NCBI GenBank assembly: GCA_017694275.1
Contig: JADINB010000047.1
Span: 1 to 16,605 of the forward strand
DNA from: Candidatus Egerieousia excrementavium
Lineage (GTDB): Bacteria > Bacteroidota > Bacteroidia > Bacteroidales > UBA932
DNA length: 16,605 nucleotides
Direction of reading: 5' to 3'
Under the pieces are notes generated by a model, which did not search any database, had not been told where the DNA came from, and was given only the letters and a program-made list of their open reading frames with translations. A program made the translations under genes and the position numbers. Of the stretch, positions 15,127 to 16,605 are shown piece after piece (within the stretch, counting starts at the first letter, position 1; every line of letters begins with the position of its first letter).

Positions 15127-16470
15127 TTATTCCCATTTATACTCGAATCGTTCTATATCGCTCTCATCCAGGAAGTCTCCCATCTGAACCTCCAGTATGT
15201 GCAGGTCTGTCACGGCCTTTATCGCATGCATTTGCCCTTTGGTTATATGCACCACGTCTCCCTTGCCGACATTGCGCACCTGGCCGTCGAGAACGAGAAT
15301 GCCGCTGCCTTCAACAAATGTCCATACTTCGTCACGGTGAAAGTGGCGCTGGTAGCTTATGCTTCTTCCTTCCGCTATGCACAGGTGTTTGGTAAGCGAG
15401 CGGGTGCTGTCAGACGATGTGTAATTGTCTATGACCTTATATGTGCCCCAGCGGCGCTCTTCATACATGGGGCGCACTTCAAATGCAGACACATAGGGCT
15501 TTACCTGTTCGCAGTTATATTTGTCGGCTATGAGAATGCCGTCGGGGCTTGCTGCCACCACCAGGTTGTTTGCCCCTATGCAGATGCATGGAATATCCAG
15601 CTGGTTTATGATATGCGTGTTCCTTGCATGTTCGTCAATTATGGCATTGCCTATCACATTGCTACCTATCACTTCTGAAAGCGCGTCCCACGTACCAATG
15701 TCTTTCCACATTCCCTTGAACGGTAGCACCGCCACAGATTCAGCTTTTTCAGCCACCTGATAGTCGAAACTTATCTTGGGAAATACACCATACTCTTCCC
15801 TTGCTTTCCAGAAATCAGGGGCGTTTGTGTATTGCCTGGCAATTGCAAGCATGTAACCGAGCCTGAAGGCAAAGACTCCTCCGTTCCAGAATGCCCCTTC
15901 TGCAATAAGTTCCTTTGCCCGTTCAATTTCCGGCTTCTCTGTAAAACCTTTTGCCGAAAACAGCTCCCCGTTGCGCTCCCCGGGCATGACATAGCCGTAT
16001 TTTACCGAAGGATAGTGAGGGCAGATACCCATCAGGACAAGTTCTGCAAGCCCATTTTCCACGGCATCGGCCATTTTGCCTATTGCAGTAAAGTATTGGA
16101 TATCTGTATATGTGTCGCACGGCATTACGACCACAACCTCGTCTGGGCCGCATTTCTTCTCCATTCCCAGATAGAGGCAGGCGAGCGCTATCGCAGGAAA
16201 GGTGTCGCGCCTTTCCGGTTCGGTCACAATGTTTACGCCGCCACCTATCTGGCTGACTATTGCATCACGCTGGTTTTCGCCTGTGGCAATTGTAATCTGT
16301 GCATCGAGCCCCGACTCCCTTGCTTGCCTTACCGCACGCTGGATCATTGATTCGCGGCCTCCGTCGGGCGAGGGCAGAAGCCTTAGGAACTGTTTGCTGT
16401 AAGAGTCGTTGGAAAGCGGCCAGAGCCGTTTTCCCGAGCCTCCTGAAAGTAATATAAGCTGCATTTTCAT
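15127..16470 (-). CDS. manC: Mannose-1-phosphate guanylyltransferase / type II mannose-6-phosphate isomerase
   Basis: A 447-residue protein making GDP-mannose from mannose-1-phosphate and GTP, the precursor of mannose and fucose units in surface polysaccharides. The N-terminal nucleotidyltransferase starts with LSGGSGKRLWPLS (8-20, the GTP/Mg loop). It contains VVMPCDTY (114-121), YPSVKYGYVMPG (153-164), the sugar-phosphate motif FTEKPE (176-181) and WNGGVFAF (195-202). Residues about 330-447 form a cupin matching type II phosphomannose isomerases, with SYQRHFHRDEVW (372-383) giving Gln374, His376, His378 and Glu381, and a later KGQMH. Both activities may therefore be present; isomerase activity is less certain. 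The start is the ATG at 16470 (MKMQL); the ATG at 16464 is also possible. Confidence 0.9.
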   Translation of the reverse strand: MKMQLILLSGGSGKRLWPLSNDSYSKQFLRLLPSPDGGRESMIQRAVRQARESGLDAQITIATGENQRDAIVSQIGGGVNIVTEPERRDTFPAIALACLYLGMEKKCGPDEVVVVMPCDTYTDIQYFTAIGKMADAVENGLAELVLMGICPHYPSVKYGYVMPGERNGELFSAKGFTEKPEIERAKELIAEGAFWNGGVFAFRLGYMLAIARQYTNAPDFWKAREEYGVFPKISFDYQVAEKAESVAVLPFKGMWKDIGTWDALSEVIGSNVIGNAIIDEHARNTHIINQLDIPCICIGANNLVVAASPDGILIADKYNCEQVKPYVSAFEVRPMYEERRWGTYKVIDNYTSSDSTRSLTKHLCIAEGRSISYQRHFHRDEVWTFVEGSGILVLDGQVRNVGKGDVVHITKGQMHAIKAVTDLHILEVQMGDFLDESDIERFEYKWE

Positions 16471-16483
16471 TTAACTTGATTGG

Positions 16484-16491
16484 CAAATATA
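16484..16491 (-). promoter_or_regulatory. Possible -7 promoter element of manC
   Basis: On the minus strand this reads TATATTTG, a perfect match to the Bacteroidetes -7 consensus TAnnTTTG, with 13 bases before the manC ATG. The expected TTTG about 19-21 bases further upstream is not seen; a TTTG 12 bases away is too close. A real promoter here would give a leader of only about six to nine bases. Confidence 0.4.
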
Positions 16492-16539
16492 CGATTTTAG
16501 GCTCAAAGGCAGTCTGTAAATGCGGGAAAACGCACCTTG

Positions 16540-16605
16540 ATGAATGAAAAACTGTTGCCGGGCACTATTTTTGAACTGCAAGCCGGGAGCAGTGGCGGAA
16601 CCTGT
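16540..16605 (+). CDS. Possible 5' end of a divergent gene, cut by window edge
   Basis: An ATG at 16540 opens a frame that stays open to the last base (22 codons, MNEKLLPGTIFELQAGSSGG then TC). It is divergent from manC, with 69 bases between the two starts. The fragment is too short to assign a family. A second ATG at 16544 in another frame is also open to the edge, so even the frame is uncertain. Confidence 0.25.
   Translation, partial: MNEKLLPGTIFELQAGSSGGTC

Noticed and set aside
14644..15678. 344-codon plus-strand frame opposite the PASTA gene and manC
   Set aside because: It spans two well-supported minus-strand genes and their spacer; its hydrophobic stretches are the complement of charged coding sequence, so it is a shadow.

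Overview
The window looks like a chromosomal segment of a member of the Bacteroidota, most likely order Bacteroidales. The evidence is the batC-batD-batE gene order, a textbook Bacteroidetes promoter (TTTG-N19-TACTTTTG) in front of rplU, start sites mostly without Shine-Dalgarno sequences, a PF14905-type outer-membrane barrel protein, and a lipoprotein remnant of the Bacteroidetes 6-bladed beta-propeller family. All genes look host-like. I see no phage, insertion sequence, CRISPR array, tRNA or rRNA. The longest stretch without a gene is the roughly 230-base divergent spacer at 7470-7696, which holds the rplU promoter and leader.

Layout: (1) 1-5163, plus strand: the 3' part of batC, then batD and batE, each separated by one base. 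A secreted metallophosphoesterase fused to a PQQ-type propeller follows 22 bases later. Bat proteins form an inner-membrane/periplasmic complex linked to stress tolerance. (2) 5188-7469, minus strand: a compact cluster read in the order AAA-type ATPase with winged helix, shrunken lipoprotein, then sirtuin deacylase. The ATPase and lipoprotein genes overlap as ATGA. (3) 7570-10265, plus strand: promoter, structured leader, rplU, rpmA, a strong intrinsic terminator, then serS and ruvC. This is core translation and recombination. (4) 10332-13163, plus strand: a 943-residue TonB-receptor-like outer-membrane barrel protein. (5) 13184-16470, minus strand: manC-type mannose-1-phosphate guanylyltransferase, a membrane-anchored PASTA protein and an RluD-type pseudouridine synthase, probably co-transcribed in that order. 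(6) 16540-16605: perhaps the first codons of a divergent gene cut by the window edge.

I did not find a clearly new multi-gene system. The observations most worth a second look are the internally deleted propeller lipoprotein, the unusual nucleotide-binding motifs of the neighbouring ATPase, the sirtuin lacking its zinc cysteines, the phosphoesterase-propeller fusion beside the bat genes, and a foldable RNA leader with an overlapping upstream reading frame ahead of rplU. Family names come from recognising motifs by eye; no database search was run.
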